From positions 62,001 through 126,000 of the forward strand of contig NZ_JAIQZJ010000003.1 in NCBI RefSeq assembly GCF_020073815.1: 64,000 bases of DNA. Reading direction: 5' to 3'. The position numbers were made by a program, and so were the translations under genes. Shown here in pieces: positions 33,634-42,031 of this stretch; the stretch's first letter is position 1, and every line of letters begins with the position of its first letter. The stretch comes from Nocardioides mangrovi (GTDB lineage Bacteria > Actinomycetota > Actinomycetes > Propionibacteriales > Nocardioidaceae). The notes below the pieces were generated by a model. The model did not search any database. It saw only the letters and a list, made by a program, of their open reading frames with translations, and was not told the DNA's origin.

Positions 33634-33639
33634 TACCAT
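33634..33639 (+). promoter_or_regulatory. -10 element TACCAT of the HNH nuclease gene
   Basis: TACCAT begins immediately after the SOS box and ends 5 bases before the ATG, implying a leaderless or near-leaderless message. Confidence 0.55.
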
Positions 33640-33644
33640 GAGTC

Positions 33645-34943
33645 ATGGCCGCCCCATTGGAGGAGATGTGCGAGGACGAGGTCCTCGACTTCGCCGACGT
33701 GTGCGCGGAGGCCGCCCGGCGCGCGGAGGTCGACCTGCTGCGCGCCGCCTACCAGTGGGCGGTGCTGCACTCTGCCGAGCGGCTCGACCCGGCCGAGTCC
33801 GCGAAGCCCGGCCGCGAACGTCCCCGGCAGCTCGGCGGGTCCGGAACGCCGCAGGTCACGGAGTTCGCAGCGGCGTCGTTCGGGGCGCGGATCGGGCGTT
33901 CGTCGTACGCCGCCGCTCGCCTCATCGCGGACGCCCTCGACCTGCACCACCGGCACCCGCAGCTGTGGGCCCGCGTCCGCGCCGGGGAGGTCCGCGCCTC
34001 CTACGCCCGGCACGTCGCCGCCAGGACCCGTGACCTCGAGCCCGACGAGGCGGCGTACGTCGACGCAGGTGTCGCCGAGTCCGCCGACGGGCGTATCTGC
34101 TGGTCGCGGTTCGAGGCGCTCGTGGACGCCAAGGTCGCCCAGGCCGCCCCCGCGGCAGCACGCGAGCAGGAGGAGCGGGCCGCGAAGGCGACGTTCGCCA
34201 AGACGCTCCGGACCGAGGCCCGTGGCATGGCCTCCTTCCTGATCCGCGCCGACATCGCGACCATCGACGCGATCGATGCCGCCGTCACCGCGAAGGCCGC
34301 CCAGCTCGACACCGAGACCCCCGACGTTCCCGACGACGAGCGGCGCGTGCAGGCAGCCCTCGCCCTGCTCGCCGGCGACGACGCGTCCGTGGACGTCCAG
34401 CTCTTCGTGCACGCCTACGTCGGCCCCGACCGCGAGGGCATCGTCCGGGTCGAGGGCCACCAGCCGGTCACCGACGACTGGGTCCGCACCGTCCTCGGTC
34501 CCCACGCCACGTTCACGATCCGCCCGGTCCTCGACCTCGCCGGCCAGGCCCCGGTCGACGCCTACGAGATCCCCGACCGACATCGCCAGGCCGTGCACCT
34601 GATGACGCCGGCCGACACCTTCCCCTTCGCCTCCTGCACCACGCGAACCATGCAGATCGACCACACCGTCCCTCACGACGAGGGCGGCAAGTCGGGCGTC
34701 GGCAACTACGGGCCGATGACCACCACCCATCACCGCATCAAGACCCATGGACGATGGCAGGTGCAGCAGCCGTTCCCCGGCATATACCTCTGGCGCGACC
34801 CCCACGGGGCCTACTACCTCGTCGACCACACCGGCACCCGCCGGATCAACTCGGCGCCCACAGGTGCGCCCGCGTCCTCCATTCGCAGCGTCGTCGAGCT
34901 CTGGCACGCACCAACGGGCATCGAGCTCGACTACGCAGCCTGA
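33645..34943 (+). CDS. DUF222 / HNH endonuclease-domain protein (13E12-type)
   Basis: This 432-residue protein has an N-terminal DUF222 region (FGARIGRSSYAAARLIADAL, RAGEVRASYARHVAART) and a C-terminal HNH motif: MQIDHTVPHDEGG, NYGPMTTTHHRIKTHGRW. The fold matches the 13E12 repeat family of mycobacteria, multi-copy genes of unknown function that include LexA targets. A perfect SOS box at the promoter indicates induction by DNA damage. The gene sits between two catabolic blocks and is unrelated to them, so it may be a mobile or selfish element. It is convergent with the semialdehyde dehydrogenase gene. Confidence 0.9.
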   Translation: MAAPLEEMCEDEVLDFADVCAEAARRAEVDLLRAAYQWAVLHSAERLDPAESAKPGRERPRQLGGSGTPQVTEFAAASFGARIGRSSYAAARLIADALDLHHRHPQLWARVRAGEVRASYARHVAARTRDLEPDEAAYVDAGVAESADGRICWSRFEALVDAKVAQAAPAAAREQEERAAKATFAKTLRTEARGMASFLIRADIATIDAIDAAVTAKAAQLDTETPDVPDDERRVQAALALLAGDDASVDVQLFVHAYVGPDREGIVRVEGHQPVTDDWVRTVLGPHATFTIRPVLDLAGQAPVDAYEIPDRHRQAVHLMTPADTFPFASCTTRTMQIDHTVPHDEGGKSGVGNYGPMTTTHHRIKTHGRWQVQQPFPGIYLWRDPHGAYYLVDHTGTRRINSAPTGAPASSIRSVVELWHAPTGIELDYAA

Positions 34944-34975
34944 CGCAGGCTCGCAGACCACGCTGGCGGGACGTT

Positions 34976-34991
34976 CGCGGCGGAAGCCGCG
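34976..34991. terminator. Short GC hairpin between convergent genes
   Basis: CGCGGC-GGAA-GCCGCG forms a 6-base stem with a GGAA tetraloop, in the 81-base gap between the HNH nuclease stop and the dehydrogenase stop. It is short, so it is a weak terminator call. Confidence 0.4.
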
Positions 34992-35024
34992 GTGATGGTC
35001 ACGCCGGTCGGACCGATCGGGACG

Positions 35025-36485
35025 TCACCAGCTGACGGCGACGTACTTCGACTCCAGGTAGTCGAGCATGCCCTCGTGGCCGCCTTCGCGGCCGATGCCG
35101 GACTGCTTGGTGCCGCCGAAGGGGGCGGCGGGATCGGAGACGAGGCCGCGGTTGAGGCCGACCATGCCGGAGTCGAGCTGCTCGCTGACCCGGAGGCCGC
35201 GGGCGAGGTCGCGGGTGTAGACGTAGGAGACCAGGCCGTACTCGGTGTCGTTGGCCATCCGGATCGCGTCGGCCTCGTCGGAGAAGGTGATGATCGGGGC
35301 GACGGGGCCGAAGATCTCCTCGCCGAGGATCTCCGCGCCGAGCGGTACGTCGAGGAGCACGGTCGGCTCGTAGTAGAAGCCCTCGCGGTCGGGGCGCTTG
35401 CCGCCGGTGACGACGCGGGCGCCGGCGGCGACGGCGCCCTCGACGAGCTCGTGGACGGAGGCGGCTGCCTCCTCGTTGACGAGCGGGCCGACCTCGGTGT
35501 CGTCGGCGGTGCCGGGGCCGACGCGGAGGGCGGCCATCCGGTCGCCGAGGCGCTGGGAGAAGTCGGCGGCGACGGCCTCGTGGACGTAGAAGCGGTTGGC
35601 GGCCGTGCAGGCCTCGCCGGCGTTGCGCATCTTGGCGATCATCGCTCCGTCGACGGCGGCGTCGAGGTCGGCGTCGTCCAGGACGACGAAGGGCGCGTTG
35701 CCGCCGAGCTCCATCGAGCAGTTGACGACCTGGTCGGCGGCCTCCTTGAGCAGCACCCGGCCGACCTCGGTCGAGCCGGTGAAGGAGAGCTTGCGGACGC
35801 GCGGGTCGTGCAGCATCGCGGAGACGACCGCGCCGGAGCGGCGGGCGGGCAGCACGTTGACCACGCCGGCCGGGACGCCGGCGTCCTCGAGGATCTTGGC
35901 CATCAGCAGCGCGGTGAGCGGGGTGTCGGAGGCCGGCTTGAGGATGACGGTGCAGCCGGCGGCGAGCGCGGGGCCGATCTTGCGGGTGGCCATCGCGGCC
36001 GGGAAGTTCCACGGGGTGACCAGCACGCAGATGCCGACCGGCTGCTGGAGCACCACGATCTTGTTCGCACCCGACGGCGCGGTCATCACCTGACCGGAGG
36101 CGCGCACGGCCTCCTCGGCGTACCAGCGGAAGAACTCCGCGGCGTACGCCGTCTCGCCGCGGGCGTCGGGGAGCGCCTTGCCGTTCTCCAGCGAGATGAG
36201 GTGGGCGATCTCGTCGGCGCGCGCGGTCATCAGCTCGAAGGCGCGGCGCAGGATCTCCGACCGCTCGCGCGGGGGCGTCGCGACCCAGCCCGCGGCCGCG
36301 GCGTCGGCGGCGTCGACCGCAGCGATCGCGTCGTCGACGGACGCCGAGGCGACGGTCGTAAGCACGGCGCCGGTCGCGGGGTCGAGCACGTCGAAGCGGC
36401 CGCCGTCCGAGGCGGGCACCAGCTTGCCGCCGATGCACAGGTCCAGCGGCAGGTCGGTGAGCTGGTCGAGGGAGAAGTCACCCAT
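35025..36485 (-). CDS. gabD: NAD-dependent succinate-semialdehyde dehydrogenase
   Basis: This aldehyde dehydrogenase of 486 residues oxidises a C4-type semialdehyde. Motifs are VTPWNFPAAMATRKIGPALA, FTGSTEVGRVL, the catalytic Glu in MELGGNAPFVV and the catalytic Cys in NAGEACTAANRFYVH. It matches the SSADH/GabD group, which channels 4-aminobutyrate-like compounds into succinate. It is the last gene of a four-gene operon (hydrolase, NAD dehydrogenase, M24 protein, this gene), starting 13 bases after the M24 stop. In that context it may oxidise a semialdehyde released from a side chain by the hydrolase. Confidence 0.88.
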   Translation of the reverse strand: MGDFSLDQLTDLPLDLCIGGKLVPASDGGRFDVLDPATGAVLTTVASASVDDAIAAVDAADAAAAGWVATPPRERSEILRRAFELMTARADEIAHLISLENGKALPDARGETAYAAEFFRWYAEEAVRASGQVMTAPSGANKIVVLQQPVGICVLVTPWNFPAAMATRKIGPALAAGCTVILKPASDTPLTALLMAKILEDAGVPAGVVNVLPARRSGAVVSAMLHDPRVRKLSFTGSTEVGRVLLKEAADQVVNCSMELGGNAPFVVLDDADLDAAVDGAMIAKMRNAGEACTAANRFYVHEAVAADFSQRLGDRMAALRVGPGTADDTEVGPLVNEEAAASVHELVEGAVAAGARVVTGGKRPDREGFYYEPTVLLDVPLGAEILGEEIFGPVAPIITFSDEADAIRMANDTEYGLVSYVYTRDLARGLRVSEQLDSGMVGLNRGLVSDPAAPFGGTKQSGIGREGGHEGMLDYLESKYVAVSW

Positions 36486-36498
36486 CAGGGAAGGCCTT

Positions 36499-37737
36499 TC
36501 AGTACGGGTTGGCGACGACGAGCTCCTGCGCGGGGAAGAGCGTGAGGATCTGGGGACCGTCCTCGGTGATGACGATCTCCTCCTCGATCCGCGCGGCGGA
36601 GACGCCGTCCGAGGCGGGGCAATAGGTCTCCAGCGCGAAGACCATGCCGACCTGCAGCTCGACGGGCTCCTTCATCGAGTTGAGGCGGGAGATGATCGGG
36701 CGCTCGTGCAGGCCGAGGCCCAGGCCGTGGGCGAACTGCAGGCCGAAGGCCTCCATCTCGCTGCCGAAGCCGAACTCCTCGGCAGCCGGCAGCAGCGCGG
36801 CGACCTCGTCGGTGCCGACGCCGGCCTTGATGCCCTCGATGCCGCGGTCCATCCACTCACGTGCCTTGGTGTAGGCGTCGCGCTGGGCCGGGGTCGAGCT
36901 GCCGACCGCGAAGGTGCGGTAGTAGCAGGTCCGGTAGCCGTTGAAGGAGTGGATGATGTCGAAGAAGGCCTGGTCGCCGGGGCGGATCAGCCGATCGGTG
37001 AAGTTGTGCGGGTGCGGGTTGCAGCGCTCGCCGGAGATCGCGTTGACCGCCTCGACCTGGTCCGAACCCATCTCGTAGAGGCGCTTGTTGGCGTGCGCGA
37101 CGATCTGGTTCTCGCGGACGCCGGGCTTCAGCATCTCGACGATGTCCTGGTAGACGCCGTCGACCATCGCGGCCGCCTGGTTGAGCAGCACGATCTCGTC
37201 GTGGCTCTTGATGCAGCGCGCGTCGAGCATCAGCTGCTGCGCGTCGACGACCCGCAGGCCCTGCCGCTCCATCTCGAAGAGGAACGGCGGCTCGACGATG
37301 TCCATGCCGACCGGCAGGTCGGCCACCCCGGCCTCGACGAGCAGTGACTTGATCTCCGCGACGGCATCGGCCATGAGTCCGACGGACGGCGCAACGGCGC
37401 CGCGGAAGCCGAGGAAGCCAGCCCGGTAGTTCTCCTCCGGGACCCACTGGCTGTACTTCTTGTGGTGCTTCACCGCCGACCCGAAGTCCCACAGCACCGG
37501 GTCCTTGTCCCGGGCGAGCAGGGCATAGCGGATCATCTTGTCGCCGAGGGCGCCGCCGATCCAGGTCTGGGTGGTGTAGCGGATGTTGTAGAAGTCGAAG
37601 AGCAGGAACGCCCCGCACTCGCTGGTCTCCAGCGCGGCCTTCGCGCGCTCGAGCCGGTATCGCCGGAGTCGTTCGAAGTCGACCCGCTCCTCGTAGTCGA
37701 CCCCCATGTGCCCCGGTGCGGGGATCGGACCGCTCAT
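36499..37737 (-). CDS. M24 (creatinase/prolidase) fold protein with an altered metal site
   Basis: The 412-residue protein has a creatinase N-domain (FLLFDFYNIRYTTQTWIG) and a pita-bread C-domain (about residues 180-405). Of the five M24 metal ligands, Asp260 (AFFDIIHSF), His337 (HGLGLGLHE), Glu370 (FALETY) and Glu385 (RIEEEIVI) are present. The second Asp is replaced by Cys271 in GYRTCYYRTF, where family members have GYxSDxTRTF. This points to a metal-poor, creatinase-like hydrolase or lyase rather than an aminopeptidase. ATG 37737 overlaps the previous stop by 4 bases. The substrate is unknown but must be linked to this operon. Confidence 0.85.
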   Translation of the reverse strand: MSGPIPAPGHMGVDYEERVDFERLRRYRLERAKAALETSECGAFLLFDFYNIRYTTQTWIGGALGDKMIRYALLARDKDPVLWDFGSAVKHHKKYSQWVPEENYRAGFLGFRGAVAPSVGLMADAVAEIKSLLVEAGVADLPVGMDIVEPPFLFEMERQGLRVVDAQQLMLDARCIKSHDEIVLLNQAAAMVDGVYQDIVEMLKPGVRENQIVAHANKRLYEMGSDQVEAVNAISGERCNPHPHNFTDRLIRPGDQAFFDIIHSFNGYRTCYYRTFAVGSSTPAQRDAYTKAREWMDRGIEGIKAGVGTDEVAALLPAAEEFGFGSEMEAFGLQFAHGLGLGLHERPIISRLNSMKEPVELQVGMVFALETYCPASDGVSAARIEEEIVITEDGPQILTLFPAQELVVANPY

Positions 37738-38681
37738 CCGCCGAGCCCGTCGTCGACGGGGACGTTCTCGGGCTTGAGCTCGATGCCGGAGTTGTGGGCC
37801 TGGAGCTCGAGGAGGATCGCGAAGTCCTCCTCGGTGCGGCCGCTGCTGACGCTCGCCTGGACGGCGGCGGCCGCGGCGGCGGCGACCGGCATCGGAACGT
37901 CGAGGTCGTGCGCGGCCTCGAAGCCGAGGTCGAAGTCCTTGCGCAGCAGGATCGGGGTGAAGGTCGGCGTGAAGTCGAGGTTCACGAAGGCCGGCGACTT
38001 GTAGCGCGTGAAGACCGAGCCCATGACGGAGTTGTTGAGGAACTCCAGGAAGGCCGCGCGCGGAATGCCGCCCTTCTCGGCCAGCACGGTGATCTCGGCG
38101 AGGTTCTGGGTGACGACGCCGAGCATCACGTTGTGGCAGATCTTCGCGAGGCGGGCGAGCTCGCCCTCCCCGACGTACGTCGCACCCTTGCCGAGGTGGT
38201 CGAGCAGCGGGGCGAACCTCACGTACGCCTCCTCCGGGCCGGAGACCACGAGCGTCAGGCCGCCGGACCGCACGACCTTCCCGTTGCCGCTCACCGGCGA
38301 CGAGAGGAAGTCGACGCCGCGCTCGGAGCAAGCGGTGCGCATCGCGGCCGAGGCCTCGGTCGAGACCGTCGAACAGTCGATCACCGCACCCGGCACGTGG
38401 TCGGGGTCGGCCAGCAGGCCGCCCTCGCCCACGAGGACCTGCTCGAGGTCGGCGGGGGTGGAGACCATCGTGAAGACGACGTCGAGACCACGCAGGTCGG
38501 CGATCGTGTCGGCGACCTGGCAGCCGACCTCGGTGAGCACCTCGGCCTTGGCGCGCGTGCGGTTCCAGACCGTCACGTCCTCGCCGGCCTTGGCCAGGCG
38601 GCTCGCCATCGCGGCGCCCATCCGGCCGGCGCCGATCCAGCCGATCCTGATCGTGCCGGGCTGGTGGGTGGTGTCGGTCAT
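37734..38681 (-). CDS. 3-Hydroxyisobutyrate dehydrogenase-family oxidoreductase
   Basis: A 315-residue NAD(P)-dependent beta-hydroxyacid dehydrogenase and paralogue of the 31603 gene. The Rossmann fold reads IRIGWIGAGRMGAAMASRLA, the substrate motif FLSSPVSGNGKVVRSG, and the catalytic Lys is in LARLAKICHNVMLG. The C-terminal helical half ends in a negatively charged tail. Coupled by 4-base overlaps on both sides (hydrolase before, M24 protein after). The substrate is unknown. Confidence 0.88.
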   Translation of the reverse strand: MTDTTHQPGTIRIGWIGAGRMGAAMASRLAKAGEDVTVWNRTRAKAEVLTEVGCQVADTIADLRGLDVVFTMVSTPADLEQVLVGEGGLLADPDHVPGAVIDCSTVSTEASAAMRTACSERGVDFLSSPVSGNGKVVRSGGLTLVVSGPEEAYVRFAPLLDHLGKGATYVGEGELARLAKICHNVMLGVVTQNLAEITVLAEKGGIPRAAFLEFLNNSVMGSVFTRYKSPAFVNLDFTPTFTPILLRKDFDLGFEAAHDLDVPMPVAAAAAAAVQASVSSGRTEEDFAILLELQAHNSGIELKPENVPVDDGLGG

Positions 38682-39769
38682 GAGCCTGCCTTCTCGGTCG
38701 TGCGGACGGGAGCGGTGAGCCGGGCGGCCAGCCAGTCGGCGGTGCGCGGCCGGTGCCAGGGCGCGACGTTCGCGCAGCCGTGGTTGCCGTTCTCGAGCAT
38801 GAGCAGCTCGACCGGGCCGGCGACGGAGTCGCGCAGCCGGACGGCGTGCTCCCACGGGATCAGCCGGTCGAGCCGGCCGAAGACGATGAGGAGCGGGGCG
38901 ACGAGGTCCTGCGCGACGTCGGCCATCCCGAGGGTGAGCGCGATCTGCCGTGCCTCGTCGTCGGTGGCGGCGCCGCTGCGCACGCGGAACGTGTCTCGGG
39001 TCAGCTGAGGCAGGCCCGGCCAGCACTCGCCGAAGTTGAAGGGTCCGGCGAGCGACACGCACGCGGTGACGCGGTCGCCGAGGGCGGCGGCGATGCGGGG
39101 CGCGTAGTAGCCGCCCAGACTGACGCCCCAGATGCCGAGCCGGCTGCGGTCGAGCTCGGGCAGCTCGCCGAGCGTCGCCCAGAGCGTCTCGGCGACGGGC
39201 GCCCAGTCGCCGCGGATCGGCAGGTCGTACTCCGCCTCGCCCTGGCCGGGGCCGTCGATCGTGAAGGTCGCCATGCCCCGGACGAGGAAGGTCTCCTCCG
39301 TCGAGCGCAGCTCCTCCTTGGTCGAGTCGAGGCCGGGCACGAGGACGACGACCGGGTGCGGGACGTCCCCCGCCGGCACCCGCAGGACGGCGACCAGCGT
39401 GCTCCCCTCGAAGGGCATCTCCACCCGGCGGCCGGGCGGGTCGAGGTACGGGAGAGCGGCGTCCAGGCAGGCCACGGCGCGGGCGTGCGCGGCCTTCATC
39501 TGCTCGACGTCCTCGACGAAGACGAACTTGGCGAAGTGGTGGTAGACGGCAGCCTGGGACAGGTGCTCGCCGGCCGAGCGCAGTCGGCCCTCGGCGAGGG
39601 CATCGCGTCCGAGCTGCTCGTGCTCGGCGCCGGCGGCGACCCACGCGGCGCACCAGTCGGCCCAGTGCTCCAGACCGGCGGTGACGCGCTCGAAGTCGGC
39701 GACGGTCACGCCGTTGACCGTGAACCGTGGCCCCCAGTGGGACACCGCCGAGGCGACCAGCTCGTCCAT
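38678..39769 (-). CDS. Alpha/beta hydrolase similar to 2,6-dihydroxypseudooxynicotine hydrolase
   Basis: This 363-residue hydrolase has an N-terminal helical cap (WADWCAAWVAAGAEHEQLGRDAL, SAGEHLSQAAVYHHFAKFVF) and a catalytic domain with oxyanion region VVVLVPGLDSTKEEL, nucleophile Ser in GIWGVSLGGYYAPR, Asp near IVFGRLDRLIPW and His in ENGNHGCANVA. The cap pattern is that of the C-C hydrolase which splits 2,6-dihydroxypseudooxynicotine in the Arthrobacter nicotine pathway. Identity of the substrate here is not established. It is first in its operon; a GGGGAG ribosome site precedes the ATG and LacI-type operator C lies 45 bases upstream. Confidence 0.82.
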   Translation of the reverse strand: MDELVASAVSHWGPRFTVNGVTVADFERVTAGLEHWADWCAAWVAAGAEHEQLGRDALAEGRLRSAGEHLSQAAVYHHFAKFVFVEDVEQMKAAHARAVACLDAALPYLDPPGRRVEMPFEGSTLVAVLRVPAGDVPHPVVVLVPGLDSTKEELRSTEETFLVRGMATFTIDGPGQGEAEYDLPIRGDWAPVAETLWATLGELPELDRSRLGIWGVSLGGYYAPRIAAALGDRVTACVSLAGPFNFGECWPGLPQLTRDTFRVRSGAATDDEARQIALTLGMADVAQDLVAPLLIVFGRLDRLIPWEHAVRLRDSVAGPVELLMLENGNHGCANVAPWHRPRTADWLAARLTAPVRTTEKAGS

Positions 39770-39814
39770 CTCTCCCCTTCGGATCGCATACGTTCACGCC
39801 GAGGCGACGTGTTA

Positions 39815-39830
39815 CTGCAAACGAGTGCAG
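39815..39830. promoter_or_regulatory. LacI-type operator C, hydrolase side of the divergent gap
   Basis: CTGCAAACGAGTGCAG has 5-base perfect outer arms (CTGCA/TGCAG) and the central CG. It lies 45 bases upstream of the hydrolase ATG. Confidence 0.6.
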
Positions 39831-39883
39831 CCTCCCGCCACTGCGGGATGATGTCAAGTACGGCGGGCTGCAGACGCCTGTTG

Positions 39884-39899
39884 CTGCAATCGACTGCAC
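39884..39899. promoter_or_regulatory. LacI-type operator D, overlapping the -35 of the NMT1-like gene
   Basis: CTGCAATCGACTGCAC starts 23 bases before the -10 element TACGGT (39907-39912), so it covers the -35 region. The GTG start follows the -10 by 6 bases. Operator E at 43053 has the same 23-base offset. Confidence 0.66.
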
Positions 39900-39918
39900 A
39901 ATCCGCTACGGTGCCGCC

Positions 39919-40827
39919 GTGGACCTCCTCGTCGTCGGCTCGTTCACCCCGTCCGTGCTGCTGGACGTGGCCGGTCGCACCGGCCGGCTCCGCGACCGCG
40001 GGCTGGAGGTGCGCGAGGTCGCGGTGACCTCGTCGCCGGGCCAGTTCCGCTCCCTGCTCGACGGCGAGCTCGACGTCGGGCTCACGAGTCCCGACAACGT
40101 GCTCGCCTACCGCTTCAACCCGCGCAACCCGCTCGGCGAGCTCGCCGACGTGCGCATCGTCGCGGCCATCGACCGCGGCATGGGGCTGGGCCTCTACGGA
40201 CGGCCGGGCACGACGGCCGCCGACCTCGTCGGCGCCCAGGTCGGCGTGGACGTCGGCACGTCCGGCTTCGCCCTCGCGCTCTACTCTCTCGCGGAGGGAC
40301 TGGGAGTGACCCGCGACCGGTACGACCTGGTCGCGCTGGGCTCGACCCCTCGGCGGCTCGAGGCCCTGCTCGCCGGTGACTGCCTCGCCACCATGCTCAA
40401 CGCCGGCAACGAGCTGATCGCGGAGGAGCACGGCTGCGTCCGGCTCGCGACGGCGGCCGAGCACCTCTCGCCCTACCTCGGCACCGTCGTGGCCGTCGCC
40501 GGCGAGCACCACCTCGGCGGCGCCCGGCGCCTCTCGTCGGCCCTGCTCGAGACGGCCACCGAGATCGCCGGCGGCGGACTCACCGACGAGGCCGCCGAGT
40601 CGGCCGCGCGGCGGCTCGGGCTCGGCGACGACCTCGCCCTGCGGTACGTCGAGCGCCTGCGCGACCCGCGCGACGGACTGGTGCCCGACGGCGTGGTCGA
40701 CACCGGATCGCTCGAGACGCTGGTGCGGCTGCGGCGTACCTATCTCCCCGCGCCGGTGCCCGGCGAGCCCGGCGCCGACGCCCTCGACGCGGCACTCGCG
40801 GAGGACTCCGGCCTGGTGCAGGCGTGA
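39919..40827 (+). CDS. NMT1/THI5-like substrate-binding fold protein without signal peptide
   Basis: The 302-residue product has the fold of nitrate/sulfonate/taurine binding proteins: LLVVGSFTPSVLLDVAGRTG, FRSLLDGELDVGLTSPDNVL, VGAQVGVDVGTSGFALALYS and LEALLAGDCLATMLNAGNEL. The start is fixed by a -10 element 6 bases before the GTG, and nothing before the first strand could be a signal peptide or lipobox. It should therefore be cytoplasmic. There is no ABC permease next to it; instead an MFS carrier gene overlaps its stop (GTGA). It may be a small-molecule-binding enzyme or sensor rather than a transporter receptor. Confidence 0.75.
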   Translation: MDLLVVGSFTPSVLLDVAGRTGRLRDRGLEVREVAVTSSPGQFRSLLDGELDVGLTSPDNVLAYRFNPRNPLGELADVRIVAAIDRGMGLGLYGRPGTTAADLVGAQVGVDVGTSGFALALYSLAEGLGVTRDRYDLVALGSTPRRLEALLAGDCLATMLNAGNELIAEEHGCVRLATAAEHLSPYLGTVVAVAGEHHLGGARRLSSALLETATEIAGGGLTDEAAESAARRLGLGDDLALRYVERLRDPRDGLVPDGVVDTGSLETLVRLRRTYLPAPVPGEPGADALDAALAEDSGLVQA

Positions 40828-42014
40828 GGCGCACCCCGAGGCCGGGCCGCCGCAGCGAGCCACTGCGGCTCCTCCAGCTGACGACCTTCGTCAGCACGCT
40901 CGACCGCTTCGCGATGCCCCCGATGCTGGTGGCGATCGCGCACGACATGGACGCCTCGCTGAGCCAGGTCGTGCACGCCGCCGGGGCCCACTTCCTGATC
41001 TACGGCCTGTCCCAGCCGCTGTGGGGCATGGTCTCCGACCGTCTCGGCAGAGTCCGCACGATGCGGGTGACGCTGCTGCTGGCCGGCATCTGCACGCTGC
41101 TCTCGGCGATCACCTGGTCGCCGCTCAGCCTCACCGTCGCGCGCGGCCTCGCGGGTGGCTTCTTCGGCGCCGCCTACCCCGCGAGCATGATCTACATCGG
41201 CGACACCGTGCCCGCCTCTCGGCGGCAGCCCGACATCGCCCGCCTGATGGTGGGCGTGGCCCTGGGTACGGCGCTGGCGTCGATCGGGGCCGGCCTGCTC
41301 GCCGACCTGGTGTCCTGGCGGTTCGCCTTCGTGGCCACGGGCATCGCCTCGCTGGTGCTGACCGGCACCCTGCGCGCGCTGCCCGAGCCGGACGCGACCG
41401 AGCGGCCCGGCACGGTGCGGGAGGCGATCGGCCGCGTCGGCCGGTCGCCGGTCACGCTGCTGGTGCTGCTCTTCGCCTTCACCGAGGGCGCGGTCCTGCT
41501 CGGCGGCCTCACGCTGCTGCCGCCTGCGGTCGAGCACACCGGCGCGAGCGCCGTGCTGGCGGGCACCGTCACGGCGGTCTACGGCGTGGCGGTCTTCCCC
41601 TTCTCCCGGCTGGTCGGACGACTCGCGGCGACCTGGCACCCCAGCCGCTTGATCGCGCTGGGCGCCGGGGCGGCCGCCCTCGGCTGCGCCCTGCTGGTCG
41701 TCTCCCAGGAGCCGCCGATGGCGCTGGCCGTCGCCGTGCTGCTGGCCCTGAGCTGGACCGCCATGCACTCCTCGCTCCAGACCTGGGCGACCGAGGTGCT
41801 GCCGGCCGCGCGCGCCACCGTCGTGTCGTTCTTCGCCGGATCGCTCTTCGTCGGCAGTGCGCTCGCCGCCGTCGTGGTCGCCGACCTCGCGGACGCCGGG
41901 CGCTACTCCGTCATCTACGCCGCGTACGCCGCGCTCGCCATCCCGCTCGGCGTGGCCGCCAGCTGGCGACGGGCGCAGTGGCAGCGTCCGCCGGACCGTG
42001 ACCGGGCAGCCTGA
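40824..42014 (+). CDS. MFS transporter
   Basis: This 396-residue carrier has twelve predicted membrane helices. The loop 2-3 signature GMVSDRLGRVRTMR and PARGLAG-like helix 4 region (TVARGLAGGFFGAAYPASM) are typical of the major facilitator superfamily. The second half contains FPFSRLVGRLAA as the loop 8-9 counterpart. GTG start overlaps the NMT1-like stop by 4 bases. It is followed 17 bases later by the LacI regulator, and the common operator pattern suggests it imports the inducing compound or exports an intermediate. Confidence 0.88.
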   Translation: MRRTPRPGRRSEPLRLLQLTTFVSTLDRFAMPPMLVAIAHDMDASLSQVVHAAGAHFLIYGLSQPLWGMVSDRLGRVRTMRVTLLLAGICTLLSAITWSPLSLTVARGLAGGFFGAAYPASMIYIGDTVPASRRQPDIARLMVGVALGTALASIGAGLLADLVSWRFAFVATGIASLVLTGTLRALPEPDATERPGTVREAIGRVGRSPVTLLVLLFAFTEGAVLLGGLTLLPPAVEHTGASAVLAGTVTAVYGVAVFPFSRLVGRLAATWHPSRLIALGAGAAALGCALLVVSQEPPMALAVAVLLALSWTAMHSSLQTWATEVLPAARATVVSFFAGSLFVGSALAAVVVADLADAGRYSVIYAAYAALAIPLGVAASWRRAQWQRPPDRDRAA

Positions 42015-42018
42015 CCCC

Positions 42019-42024
42019 TAGGAT
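42019..42024 (+). promoter_or_regulatory. -10 element TAGGAT of the LacI regulator gene
   Basis: TAGGAT ends 7 bases before ATG 42032 and overlaps an alternative upstream ATG at 42023, which is therefore unlikely to be the start. The regulator has its own leaderless promoter. Confidence 0.6.
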
Positions 42025-42031
42025 GCCCGCC

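Noticed and set aside
33645..34943. HNH gene as part of a restriction or phage-defence system
   Set aside because: The DUF222/13E12 layout and the SOS box explain it, and no methyltransferase or other defence gene is adjacent.
42023..42025. Upstream ATG as start of the LacI gene
   Set aside because: It overlaps the TAGGAT -10 element; ATG 42032 lies at the leaderless spacing.
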